From positions 19,891,158 through 19,955,157 of the forward strand of contig NC_088645.1 of the NCBI RefSeq assembly GCF_964019385.1: a stretch of 64,000 nucleotides of DNA. Direction: 5' to 3'. A program made the translations under genes and the position numbers. The notes under the pieces are model-generated. The model saw only the letters and a program-made list of their open reading frames with translations. It did no database searches and had not been told where the DNA came from. Shown here one piece after another: positions 33,887 to 45,778 of this stretch. Each line of letters starts with the position of its first letter. Positions within the stretch are counted from its first letter, which is position 1. This DNA comes from Sycon ciliatum. Lineage: Eukaryota; Porifera; Calcarea; Leucosolenida; Sycettidae.

Positions 33887-35303
33887 TGCATAAGAAAAAT
33901 GATCAAGATATGGACAAATACGTATTTCCTCACCATACTTTCCACGTCGGGTTGTTTAGACTTCTGGACAAGGGATTTACACACCAGTTTTTCTTCACCA
34001 GTCTGTTGACCCATGTGCGTCAAGCACTTGATACTGGATGGAATCAAAGAGAAGTAGACACAGTGCAAATCGAGCAAATCCCTAATGCCGCACTGCCCTC
34101 CACTTTCAGTGCAGTTGATGCCATCTTTATGATACAATGATAAGTGCACAAATATGTTCTGATGTATCCCAGACCTGTGATGGTCACATAACCAACTGAA
34201 CCAATTATACAATGTGCCAAACCACACGTGTAACGGGTTGACACTTTTGTATGAACATCGGATACTCTAATTTCAGAAATTTTCGGTGCTTAATATTCTC
34301 GGTATGAGGGCAACAGGCTAGGTTAGGTGAATAGAAATTTTCGGTACAGAGAAGCAGTTCCCTATTGTATTATGTGTGTTAGTGTTTGTTCGGTGTATCG
34401 AAATTTTGGGTGTGAAATAGATGCACCGAAAGTACCTTAATTTAAGTACAACGAAAATTTGTGAAATTACAGTATTCTCACTAGTGCTGGCTGCGTGCCT
34501 ACTGTGATCATTGTATACTTAAACGTCATCAACTTGAAATTCTTTATGCATGATTTTCATACCCTTTCGGAGGTGGGGGGTATTATGCTCAATCAGCTCT
34601 GCTTAGTTTGGTATTCTTTCTGGTTAGCGGCAAAGTTACTTGCCCTAGTGCAAAACTCGCTGTATATCTCGTACTTAGAGCTCTCTGACTTTTATGCTGT
34701 AAAAGTAGGCCTGAGTTGGGTAGCATTTTCTTCTGGTATCGGGTAGCACGGGTACCCTATCGGGTAATGTTTCCATGGTAACACCACAATGCACCGCTTC
34801 CCTTACACACTGGGTAGACATGCAGAGTTTTACATGAATTTGTACACATGCACTGTAGATGGTGTCATCTGCGACTTCAGGTTTTCGGGTACTATTCTGT
34901 ACCCGTCTGCCCGAGGTCCTCATGGGTAGCACAGGTCCCCGACTACCCGTGCACACCACTAGTTAAAAGCTTGTTTAAAAGATTTTCTTTGTTGAACACT
35001 GGACTTCATTGCAATCTGTTTGGCCAGCACAAAACTGACAAGTGGAATATGGGAGTTGAATGTCGACAATTTTCCGAGAGACGTTACAATGCAGCCAGTC
35101 TGTGGAGAACACTTCAGTCTTTTGAACCTTTCAGAGCAGGCGACTGAACTAGCAAACACTAAACTAGCAAAAGGGGGCCTTGAACAGGTCGAATTTTCGG
35201 CACTGTGCTTGACCTCGATCCTGCTTTGCGCCATACCACGACTAATAATGATCAGGGCACAATCAATCGTCACTCCGGTTTTCACATGGGTTTCGCCATC
35301 ATA
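33887..35303. other. no gene; possible hAT terminus
   Basis: At 34942-34963 the minus strand reads TAGTGGTGTGCACGGGTAGT, a typical hAT-like end, with related GGGTAGCACRGGT copies at 34743 and 34925. No matching left end was found. AAATTTTCGGT repeats occur at 34277-34455. No coding signal. Confidence 0.45.
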
Positions 35304-35496
35304 CAGTAAAACCTGTGACTAACGACCACCCGTTGGGGCTAGAGAAAGCGGTCTTTAGTGGCAGGTGGTCCTTAGTCAGAGGTTTGCACCGCACAACCAT
35401 AACTATGTGAATGTGAGACTGTCTGTGCCTGGCGCAGTGGTCGGTTGTACCAGGCTGGTCGCTAGTCACAGTGGTCTCTGGTTACAGGTTTAAGTG
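35304..35496. mobile_element. TA-flanked MITE (193 bp), family B
   Basis: Left CAGTAAAACCTGTGACTAAC and right, reverse complemented, CACTTAAACCTGTAACCAGA, flanked by TA (35302-35303, 35497-35498). The body is a string of GGTCGTTAGT/GGTCTCTGGT-like repeats. Confidence 0.75.
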
Positions 35497-35641
35497 TACT
35501 TCGTTCCATGAAGAGTACATAAACATTCAGGAGGGAGTAGAAAATTGAAAAGACCGTATATAAAATCTTTTCGATTTCAAACCTTGGGGAAAAGACAAAC
35601 ATGACTAGAAGCCCCATTTGAAGTCCTATTTTCAGCATCAC

Positions 35642-35806
35642 TTTACTTTCTGGAGTATAAGCTGCACCCAGAATATTTATTGACTACGGAATACAAATAT
35701 CTACGCTGTTTTTCACGGCTCATTTGACCATTGTAGTATAAGTAGAAGTCTTTTCTTGAGTGAATTGCTAGTGTTTTACGTGTGGCTTATACTCCGATAC
35801 TACGGT
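35642..35806. mobile_element. MITE-like element
   Basis: TTTCTGGAGTATAAGCTGCA on the left pairs with GTGGCTTATACTCCGATACT on the right (TIR core GGAGTATAAGC). Borders are approximate and the target duplication is unclear. Confidence 0.5.
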
Positions 35807-36169
35807 GTGTTTGGTATCACACTAACTGGACTGAGACCAACTCGTTGATGCCATGATGAGTAGACGCCTGCAAACTCATCACAAAGCCTGGTTTTCGCGG
35901 TCCAACGACGGGACTCTAACCCCCCCCCTCCCCCCACACACTTCTGGCAGTGTCGTTTAACGGCTTTCTCATGGTCCTAATCTCTCTAACCACCGTCTAG
36001 TGTGCGCCGGCCATAAGCTGGAGCTTGCCCACCTTCCCCGAACCTGTAAGCCTCCCCCACCGTGGAGCCATCACATCTGCTACTACTACTACTACTACTA
36101 CACTACTTGTTGTCACTGTCGTGCTGTTGCGTGACCTGGATAGGCTGCCGACCACAGAGCCGCAGCCCC

Positions 36170-36180
36170 CCCCCCCCGTC

Positions 36181-36252
<72 letters not shown>
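36170..36252. repeat. poly(C) and (AC)n microsatellite
   Basis: A C9 run followed by about 70 bp of (CA)n. Confidence 0.95.
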
Positions 36253-36253
<1 letters not shown>

Positions 36254-37951
36254 CAAACACACACACAATAACATGGCTACTAGCCAACAAGACTTTTGCA
36301 CCTGATCACTGCTCGTCTTTGCCTCATTGCCCCATCTGAAGCTTTTCTCTCTTTTTGCTCTCCGACTTTGCTGCTGACCCACGCACACCTGTCGTGTTAA
36401 TTCACCTCCGACGAAGATGAAGTTTATGTCATGCATTGCTTGCTCTATTGCCGCGCTGAACTTTGTTCTGGTTCATTTATTTCACTATTTGGCCCATGTT
36501 TTCAATATCGTCAGGTTTTGTTTGGCAGTTATTATCTATACACATTATATTATAATATTTCCTTAGTCTTTTTTTTTCTTCGTTCTCTGCGCTCCGCTTG
36601 CTCTCTGGCGAGGGAGTAATGTTGCGACCTCTCTGCATGACGTTAGTCTCCCTCACTAGCCCAGCCTTGCATTCATGCGCAAGAAACATTTTTTCCTTTT
36701 TGCTCTGAATAAAACAAAAACAGTAAGACCAAGTTGCCCTCTTCCCTGGAGTTGTAATTTATTAGGTCCCAGGATGGTACGTCCCGGGAATCATTTGTCT
36801 CCACTTGAGAAGATCAGACCTCTGCCGCCTTGGGGGCCTAAACTGGTGCCGCCCCCCGCCCCCCCCCCCCCCCCCGTAATCTCTCTATTGACGCTATCCA
36901 CATGTTGTATAAATCCGGAGGAAACAATTTGAGACAAAACACAAAGAGAATACTCTTACCAGGCCAGGGTGATGTCCACTTGGCTTCTATGAGTTCAATA
37001 CTGCAGGCCACTAGGCTCTCAAGGTACTAGTAATCTCTGCTCATCGCCCCATCACTCATCCGTAGATCTACGTCTGAATCTCATAAAATAGCGTTGGGCA
37101 TATCTCATTTATAAAGTATGTGCCGTTCCATCGGTTGAGTCAAGCAGTAGCGAAGGTGCTGGCCGTCAGCTGTGTGCGGAGTGTTCGTTGTCCGGCATCC
37201 GGCTGGTCGGGGGACTGCGCGACAAATTTCGACAATCCACACACAGTACAAGCCCACACTCGCTATGTCTTCTTGGACTTCGCTCACCGAACCACCAAGC
37301 TCTAAGAATGCGACACAGCGAATACGAGTCGACACATGCATTTTTCTCTTCTCTTAGCGATGGAAATCAGCATGATTGTCTTCATTGAAGGCTCAAGTCA
37401 CGTTAGTTCCGCCGAGCATCGGGAACGCTTGCGAGGATAACGGATTCGGAGTATGGGCTATGGCAGTCTGAGAACGGCTCTCGGCCTTTCGAAATATCCA
37501 GCAAACTGAAGTTTCGCGTCTTCGTAACTAGTCGCGTTGTGCTTCGGCTGTATTTTGTGCACGCGAAGAAAAAGCACTGGCTGGCAGCTGAGTTCCTATT
37601 GCTCTGTTGAACCGGCCTCACGCGTCTGACATTCTTGCCTCTATTCTAAACATTATCATACTGCAGCACCTGTCCTGTGGCTGTAGCACATGACGCTCAC
37701 CAGAATTGGAAAAAAACCCACATGAAAGTTATTCGACTACCACAAGTATCAGAACGAGGAAAAAAACTAGTCAAAGAAAGGACCAGGCACAACCGTCGCA
37801 CAACGGTGCAAGGCTACAAGTACAAGGCGAGTCCTGCAGCCTTCAATCTTCATGTAGATCTAGACTACAGTGTTGCTCAATGAAATCCACTCGCTGCATT
37901 CATGCACGCGCCAGGCGTTGCGCAGCCCTAGACCTGCAAACTGCAAACACT
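36253..37951. other. no gene recognised
   Basis: Contains a poly(C) tract at 36857-36876. No frame shows domain-like conservation. Confidence 0.45.
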
Positions 37952-38144
37952 GAGTGCGTTCGATTACACACTTGAATCGATTCTTGAATCCATTCGCATG
38001 CATTCAAGTCGTTCGATTTCATGTCATGAGCCCTGGAATCGATTCGGAATCCATTCCCTCTATTCACATGGGGTGATGTGAATAGCGCGAATCGATTCAT
38101 GAATCGATTCGTGAATCGATTCGCGCGTGTAATCGAACGCACTC
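37952..38144. mobile_element. MITE with 20-bp inverted ends and ACT duplication
   Basis: Ends GAGTGCGTTCGATTACACAC and, reverse complemented, GAGTGCGTTCGATTACACGC, flanked by ACT on both sides (37949-37951, 38145-38147). A 3-bp duplication suggests a PIF/Harbinger-type origin. The interior is dense in GAATCGATTC palindromes. Confidence 0.82.
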
Positions 38145-38317
38145 ACTGGGCTGCGAACCGGTGCAAGGCGCAAGCTTGAGTGCCGCGACTGGATTCATTG
38201 AGCTGGACTGTAGTGTAGTGTAGATCTACTGACTGCATGAATGATCCCCTCGCCGGGCCCTCGGCCGCACAATATACCAGTTATCCTGATGTACAACTCG
38301 ATGCAGACGAAGGCTGC

Positions 38318-38603
38318 GGGCGCGTTCGAATTGTCACTCTTTGACTTTTCTAGTTTCGTTTTTCTGAAGAGGTGGCTTATTGGCCTCTTCAGAAAACGTA
38401 ACTCCTCGAAACTCCACAACCTCATCCGATGGGAGAGGTGGATTAGTTCCGAAGAGTTTAGAATAGCTACATCGAGGTGGTCGATCTGATCGGACGTCAT
38501 TATCGCCATGACAATTCCACTGAAAAACTTTAGAACGATAGAAGCCCTTCTCTTGGGGCACTAATCTGTTCGAACAGATGATGAAGACAATTCGAACGCC
38601 CCC
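38318..38603. mobile_element. MITE with GTTCGAATTGTC inverted ends
   Basis: Left GGGCGCGTTCGAATTGTC pairs with right GACAATTCGAACGCCCCC. Inside, TTTCTGAAGAGG and CCTCTTCAGAAA form a 12-bp-stem hairpin at 38361-38395. No target duplication was seen. Confidence 0.65.
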
Positions 38604-39112
38604 TTCATACACCTGCTGTTCTCCAATAGATCTACACCATCGGCATACATGTAGACGTTATGATTGTCACCCATCTACATCTAACTGCCTTGATAATGAT
38701 GGTCATTTGTGCGCCGCTGCATGCGGGTTCCGGAATCGCTGCTGGGGCCCCTCTGCATCAAGCCATCAGCAATGACCTGATTCCAGTGCTGACTGGTCGT
38801 CCTCCGCCTGGCGAAAAGTTTGTGCAGCCTCTTTGCTTTGCCGTGCCTGGGCAGATTAGGCATCGGTGGATTGGGCATCGCAAGGCCATGGATGCTACCA
38901 CAGCAGTGGGAGTTCTCCGTGATAATCACAGACAGCCTCGTTCGTCACATTGCGTGGGGAGAATTTGCTCTTGGCGATGCGACACCGATGATTAGTAGGA
39001 CAGCACCAGCGAATTGTTCAGGGACAGATTCGACGCCTGCAGTCTGAGCAGCTCGACGCAATCATTCCCAACTCCGTTGACTACTTTAACAGAAGTACCA
39101 AAATTTCAACTA
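38604..39112. other. no gene recognised
   Basis: Unique sequence; frames on both strands lack recognisable motifs. Confidence 0.4.
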
Positions 39113-41419
39113 CCCTAGAATTACTGGAGGCATCATAATGACTCCACTGGACTTAAAACATACCTGCTTGGAATTATTATCGGCAATATGTGTAGAAACA
39201 GAAGTCCTTGAGGTAAAAGGTACCTTTTAAAAGGAAGAACCAATGACAGGTGCACTATCTTGGTGACCAGCAGCTGGCATTGCGCGCAGCGAAAGGGCGA
39301 CCTCTCGTCAGTTTACGGAAAAATAAAAGAGCATTTGCTTGCCATGCTCGTCCTGCAAACTCTACATTTCAGTCCATTACCCCGGAAATGGTTGCTGCTG
39401 GGCCAACTTGCTGGATGTTTCTCAGCCAGGTTGGTCATTCTTTGACTGCTGTGATAAATACATTTACGAGCGAAAGGAGAGCGTGGTGTCGGAACTCATA
39501 GCAAACGAATAATTTCCGATGGTCCGGAGACCATCTTCGTGATCAAACCTCAAGTAGCAGAGTAGTTCCCGGAAACTATTTTTAGGGATTTTACTTGATT
39601 ATATGGCGTCCATTCCTATCCAGCCGAAGGGCCGTCGGCAGATTATCGCGGGTACAGAGGACGCCTCTTTCGTAAATTTGCGAAACCAATGCCATGATAT
39701 TGGCTTCACTCAAAGTAGAGTCCTCTCCAAAAAAATTGTTTTCCCTCCTATCTTGTGCCCTTCATCATGACACGGATCATATTATTCTGGTCAATAAATG
39801 CAAATAATGCATCTGCCCCATCTTCAAAATAGTGAATATCTCGGAAAAGCCCGCATACTTCGGAAGCAACAACCGGTTGCGCGCGTTCGCGCTTGCTTGG
39901 TGCAACACATTTTCCACTATCTACCAACTTTGCCAGAGAACCCAGCTTCATGAAGGAAATCCTGCCCGGGTTTTGGAGATTGATGTTCTGTTATGTGTAT
40001 GGCTCCATAGCTTTATCACCACCATTATCCGCTTGCTCCCTCGACTCCGGTCCCGTATCAGACTGATCGAGAAGCCGGAGCAATTAGTTTTCACTCATCT
40101 TCATCTGGAGCATATAACTATGTGTCTCTGTGTTCGGTCACATCTAATTGCTCGCGCACAATGCTCCAGGCACTCTCCTCGCATTCACCCCCAACCTCCT
40201 GCCCAACATTTTTCAAAATCAAATGAAATGCTTTTTCGGCAGCAACACTCCGCCTACTGAACATGGCTTCCGCTAGACCAACGTGAACTCAAAGGACGTT
40301 CCTAGAATATTATAACTGCCCTGGCACTTCATATCGTTCTATGCTGCAGATGACATTGTGAATCACTTTCCAAACTTAGGACAAACAAATGTGTCTGTTT
40401 CGGCAGGATTCGGGATTAGGATATTGACCATAACGACACGTGAAATGTGCATATTAGCATGTCCACATGTACAAATCACCACCTTCATGGTCCCCAATCT
40501 TCTTGCTCCCAAATGTATTCATCTTCACGTTATTCACGTGAGGTTCTAACTTCTAAGCCAAATTTGCCCTTTTATTGATGCCTATGGTATGTGGAGTCAT
40601 ATGATGCTGCGCGGTAGTTCTAGGTAGCACCCCCTGGCTTTTCGGAACTGTACTAAATTTTTGAAAACACAACCCACTGCCTTTATGGACGGATTACTAG
40701 CACAGTACGCACCAGAATTACAAAATGTCAGTACAATTTTCAACTTTACCATGTCATAACTTTGGTGTCCTTCACTTGATTTTCACAATCAAGGGCTCAT
40801 TGGAAAGCGCTTGACGGGAGCAACGCCAGGGTACCAATCTCCATTATCCAGCCGCCACAAATCAGGCGCGGTAACACAGCAAAGTCGTCTCCAAGCCTGA
40901 TATGCAAGCAAATTCGTCCCATCAACGCCATTCCACTCTCCTTCATCGCAGAACGCTCAAATCTGTTTGAGACGATTCAAACTTCAGCCGGCTACGTCAT
41001 TATCATGTGCTCAGTCGCTCAAAGAGCACACGAAAAGGGGTTTTCCCCCAAAATGGCGAAATGATCGATCAAAAATTTGAATTTGCCGAGGTAAGAATAC
41101 GGCGTGCGATATCTCTGGCGTCCGACATCGTAACTCTTCGGCGATTGTTGCATTGGACAGCTTGGAGTTTCCGCTACCACGTAGACCCTTCGATTGTGGA
41201 ATTTGCTCAAGAAACAATGGAGTTACGAAGATTTTACCGCCTGCAGACTTTCGATCTTATTAGATCGAAACTCGTACAGTCCGTCCACAAAGGGTTAACA
41301 AAATACAAAAGAAATAAAAGTCAGAAAATTTGGGGAGATTCTAAGCCCCAGTATAACAGCAATCCCATTTTGAAATTCGCAAAAGCATCATAATTATGAT
41401 GCCTCCGGTACTTCTAGGG
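39113..41419. mobile_element. piggyBac-like element, decayed (~2.3 kb)
   Basis: Inverted ends CCCTAGAATTACTGGAGGCA and, reverse complemented, CCCTAGAAGTACCGGAGGCA share a further TCATAAT. CCCTAGAA is the classic piggyBac terminus. The right flank is TTAA (41420-41423), the piggyBac target. The left flank is ACTA, so one side has drifted. The inside holds a broken minus-strand transposase start at about 40264. Confidence 0.72.
39748..40264 (-). pseudogene. possible piggyBac transposase N-terminal relic
   Basis: From ATG at 40264 the minus strand reads MFSRRSVAAEKAFHLILKNV and then an acidic stretch with two stops. The start resembles the beginning of piggyBac transposases. A further open segment (AKLVDSGKCVAPSKRERAQP) lies at 39951-39748. 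The call leans on the piggyBac-type ends of the surrounding element. Confidence 0.35.
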
Positions 41420-41479
41420 TTAAGAACTCTATCGGGTTTGATCGGGAGAAGGCAGACCCTTAAAGTGCTGCAGTTTCAA

Positions 41480-41569
41480 TCTAACAAAGACAGAGTTTCG
41501 GGATGGCCTATGCCTTTGCTACGGGTGGGTACCACCAAGACTTCCAGCCTCGTGTGTGTGTGTGTGTGT

Positions 41570-41605
<36 letters not shown>

Positions 41606-41852
41606 CACAGAGTTCACAATCCACCATGCGTTATCCTGCCCGTACAGAGGCTTCCCCACCATCCGACACAATGAAATCCGAGATGTCTCCACAACCATGT
41701 TGAGGCAAGTTGCACATAATGTGTCCGTTGTGCCGTCCATCCAGCCTCTGTCTGGGGAGCGCTTTAGCATCGTTCGGCAACAACTGACGACCACGCTCGC
41801 CGAGATATTGGTGTCATTGGATTGTGGGATAATGGTCCCTACTACTTCGTAG
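41480..41852 (+). pseudogene. retroelement-associated C-terminal domain fragment, split by a TG repeat
   Basis: The plus strand reads CGTEFTIHHALSCPYRGFPT, IRHNEIRDVSTTMLRQV and IQPLSGERFS, ending at a stop at 41850-41852. The HALSCP-GGFPxxRHNEIRD pattern is common in a domain found after reverse-transcriptase regions in invertebrate retroelement ORFs. A (TG)n tract at 41552-41603 interrupts the 5' side of the frame. Confidence 0.55.
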
Positions 41853-42299
41853 CGACCTCGCTTCGCCAAAAACTGACATTATGATGTCCCCGGTTTTTTT
41901 AGCCGCGCCATGCCACGTATCAAGAACAGCGCAGCCAGAAGCCCCTGTGCTGCATCCTTACCTCCTGCCAACTGCAATAGTTCGGTTTTCGGCAATTACA
42001 TGTAGTACGTCTTGCCATACACGGCAAACCTACAAGGCTCATTCATTGAAGTCTAAACGGGATGGATTTCCTGACGAAAATGTAGACAACCGCCGTGTGC
42101 CACACTGCATACACCAGTGAGTTGTCGAAACAGATCCTACGTGATCCAAGAGAGGACTTAGTAAGTGTTGCCATGGGCCGCTACACGACAGTCAACAGTC
42201 TTTCTACCATTCGGTGAATGCTAGTTTCCAAAAAAGGCCTTTAATGCTACTTTTAATGCTAGCATTAGCCGCTGAGGCCTACCCAAACGAGACCATTCA
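41853..42299. other. no gene recognised
   Basis: Short unique stretch between the retroelement fragment and the Mutator-like relic. Confidence 0.4.
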
Positions 42300-42683
42300 A
42301 TGCTTCATTGGCATTCTGTGTTGCAGACCTGGCACAGCGAAGCAGAAGTGCGTTATCTGTTAGATGCACGTTGCATCCAAGTACCGTCCGTACTGACAGC
42401 AACACGATCTGGATACTCGACATTTTCCGCTGTTTTAGTCGTCAACAATTCCGTTGCCCATTTCCGGATAGACTTGTCACAAATCTCAACAGCTGCGTCA
42501 TGTATTGCAATAATGTGATTCTGGAATGGTTCTTTTCGCACAGGTTCTGGCAAATCCATAACTGCACAGAATTTATTTGCGCAGTCCCTCTCTAGCTCTG
42601 CCAAAAGATTTTCTGTTCACGCTGAAGTAGCGATGTGGAGGATGTGTTGCTAGACAGTGATTCGTCAAATACCTGCCCGCAAT
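42300..42683 (-). pseudogene. Mutator-like transposase, middle part
   Basis: The minus-strand frame reads AELERDCANKFCAVMDLPEP, then IHDAAVEICDKSIRKWATEL and VAVSTDGTWMQRASNR before stops. The DGTW motif and preceding helices match animal Mutator-like transposases. The bases just upstream give VNRKS in another frame, the usual FxVNRR motif. It continues the protein begun at 45483, separated by the element at 42684-45036. Confidence 0.6.
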
Positions 42684-45036
42684 AGATGACTTGCACAAAG
42701 ATCCGAGCCGCGAGTGAGACGGGGCAAGTGCACCCTGGCCTGTGCACCCAGGCTACCACCCTGCGGGCACCCTAGGCTACACCGTCTGTTTAGTAGAGTG
42801 CAGTGTACTTTTTTTGTCAGCATGAATGAACAGTACACGGCATGTACATGTACATGGTCAGTACCGTCACCATGGTCACCATGGTCACCATGGTCACTGG
42901 CTTCAGCAGCTCATGTGTTATGTGCACTTGACAGTTGTAGGGTTAGTGGAAGTACATGACTGTATAATTATTACATGTACATGTGAAGAGAAAGCCAGGC
43001 GTTCAAACCAGCCCAAAAATACTCTTGCCTTATTCTTCGGTGAAATAGCTATAAAAAATTGTCTTACCAAACAACAGTGAGCATAGAAGCAACCTCGATG
43101 CACCCAATAATATGACTTCCAGGAACAGCAAGTGTTGCACGATGATCCCAAGAACACGTCAAGTTCCATGCTACCCGCCGCCATCAAAAGAACGAAGGAT
43201 AACTGTGCTAGCCTAGTTCCTATTCAATGTAACGCTAACGGTACGGGATATAGGAGCCTGTTGGGAAGGCGTGGGTGAGCTGTAAAATCCTTGTACGGTT
43301 CGCACAGCCCAACATACATGCAGCAGTTATTGCGACGGTTAACGTCGATGGACGAGAGTCATAAAGCACAGTCCATGGGGTTGACGTTTCTGGGCTTCCT
43401 TTCCGAAAGGAAAGTTTTATTTCTTCTCAAATAAAGCAGAATCATGCTGATTATACCAGTCTGTTATGAAGACAAGAAAGCAGCCATGGACATTGTGCCA
43501 TTCTAAAGGAACGACAGGTAAAAGATAAAGCACTTCATCTGAAAACTCAAGGACTATCCATAAATACAGCAAATGATAATCCTAGCCTGGTAATGTCCAA
43601 CTCCGTCATGTGAGCCAATCGGTGAGTTATCATGGGAAGCATAATGTTCGAAATGCTGAAATTTGAACAGTTGCAGTTGTGTTCGTCGCCACACAATTCC
43701 ATCGCCAGTTCACATTCGAAATGTAGCCATTTTACGCTTGTGCCCCTGTACACGGCATGGAAGGTTGAACAGATTCAACTCCTCCATTGATTCCTGATCT
43801 GTACAGTAGTGCGGTTGCGTTCCCGTTCCTGACACTCACATCCGTCTCCGCTAACCAGCATCATGAGCACTCCAATGGTTCCCGCCGCTCCTTCCGTATC
43901 GTCCCAGCGCGCCCCGTCAAAATGTGAACTACTGTAGGCAACAGAGCCAGTGTATGATGAAGATGAATGCACTGTTTGATGATGCTCCAACAAATCCTTT
44001 CACCGTTGTATGGAATTTGTAAGAAGAGTAGTGGCTCAACTGTAGGTCCAACGCAGAAGGTACCTCACAGCCCAGTTCTGTTGCCTCGTTGCAACTTAAC
44101 AGGTATGTTACTTTCCCATGAGACCCAGCCGGAGCCGCATCGTCGTCATTACCAGCTAATCATGGAGAGGTATAATGTGACTTTCCACCACTCCCTGATT
44201 CAATCATAGTTTGCGAGCCTGCGCCAAACTGCTTGCTCACTAGAGCCAGGCATTGGATACATTTTGGCTTCAGTAAGGTTTACAATGCTATGTCTCTGGC
44301 CTAAGTCCAAGTCCAGATACAGCTACTCAGAGTCAGGGCTTTTTGAAATGTTCATTTCGGAACAAGTGAGACTTCAACAGTAGCTAGTACACATCAGGCC
44401 TGAGGACTTCGCAGCGTTTCTCCAGCACACTTGTTCTCTCCTTCAACTCAGATACTACTTGAAGTACTACTAAAGGCCATCTGGCTCTCACACTCAGTCC
44501 CTCCACCCTTCATTTTCGTGGTTCGGGCTTCCACTCGTGGCTCGGCAGGTTCCTGGCCTCTCCGCAGTCTGTCCTCAGGAGAGGGTCGCTCTGGAGCTAG
44601 TGCAGCCGAATCAAAGGGAATCGAGTTCTTTCTCAGACGTCCACAAACGTTGTGCTTGACTTCGCTTCCACTGCAGGAAAGTAGTCACACTTCAGGACCA
44701 CGACATGCTTGTTGCAGCCTACACCAATGATACTAATATAATATTTCCTCATTTTTCTGCCTCCCGGCCGGCCGGCTCGGAAAGGAACCTATGGACTGGG
44801 AGCCTCACTACGGTTCCATCTCTCGTCTGCTAGTGCATTCAGGAGCGCAGCGGCGCTTCGGCATGACGATCCAAGCCGAATCAAAACAACTCTACTCTCT
44901 AGCCAAAAAAACTAGCTCAGTGTTCGTCAGGCAAAAAGCGAAAGTCACGAACTCAAAAGGTGGGGAAGTCAGAGTCAGAAGGTCCACTTGCCGCGTCTCG
45001 AACCCAGACAATCTTTGTGCAAGTCATCTATTGCCA
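42684..45036. mobile_element. DNA element inserted into the Mutator-like relic (2.35 kb)
   Basis: Perfect 24-bp inverted ends start GCAATAGATGACTTGCACAA on both sides, with a second similar block (GAGACGSGGCAAGTG) 15-20 bp further in. The element separates the N-terminal (45037-45483) and middle (42300-42683) parts of one transposase frame. No transposase of its own was recognised inside, and no flanking duplication is clear. Tandem CACCATGGT units lie at 42868-42896. Confidence 0.65.
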
Positions 45037-45483
45037 CAAATGAACTGAATGGCAGAGGCCAAGCCATGGCGTCGCCTCTCGCGCAGTTTCAGTTGGCCAG
45101 TCTGACAACTTGAGCAAACGCAAGCAATAAGCAAGGGAGATTGCAGACAGCTCAAATCTACGATGCGATTTTTGCCAGCTGATTCCATTTCACCAGAGTC
45201 ATCATAGTCTTCTTCCTCTGCTTCACTCTCAGGCTCTGATGAAGTCGTCACTGTCTGCGTCGCTGCTTGACAGATCCAGGTCAAAGACTCAATAGTATCT
45301 ACGACATCTCCTTCCACATTTTCAACAATATTTTTTTCGAAGTAATTTCCAAATGACAATGACAACACTTGATGGCGAGTCTTCAGTCTCAGATATCTTG
45401 CCTACTCTTGAGCTTGGAGGCTGCCGTCTTCTGGCCCTACTAAGTAACACTGTTAGTTGCCTTCCCTTTCGCTTGTTCCCCAT
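45037..45483 (-). pseudogene. Mutator-like transposase, N-terminal part
   Basis: From MGNKRKGRQLTVLLSRARRR at 45483, through a frameshift near 45365, the minus strand continues as GKNRIVDLSCLQSPL, ACVCSSCQTGQLKLRERRRH and GLASAIQFICGN. The IVDL-CxxC-GLAS pattern is that of the N-terminal part of animal Mutator-like transposases. It stops where the 42684-45036 element begins. Confidence 0.6.
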
Positions 45484-45778
45484 TGCTACTTCACAAAGAC
45501 AAACCAAACTGAGGCCCCGAGTAAATAATTTGGAAAGGTCAACGATGCATATCGACAGGGCCGTAGCTGTAGTGTAGCTGCCATGCGCATGCAGTTGTAC
45601 AATGTAGTGCAGTAGATCTACGCACTGCATGGCCGGCATCAGTCAGCACGTATGCACCAGGGAGAGCGTGGGCAGTTGTCATGGAAAGAAAAACAAATCA
45701 AAATCGATAGGAGTTGAGCAAAATAGCCGAAAAACAGTTTGGGACAATTTTAAAAGACTTTATCAATTGAAATCATAA

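Noticed and set aside
41007..41393. 128-residue plus-strand frame
   Set aside because: No recognisable motif, and it overlaps the right end of the piggyBac-like element.
42113..42127. CAGTGAGTTGTCG as another CAGGGAG-type element
   Set aside because: No matching inverted end or flanking duplication follows.
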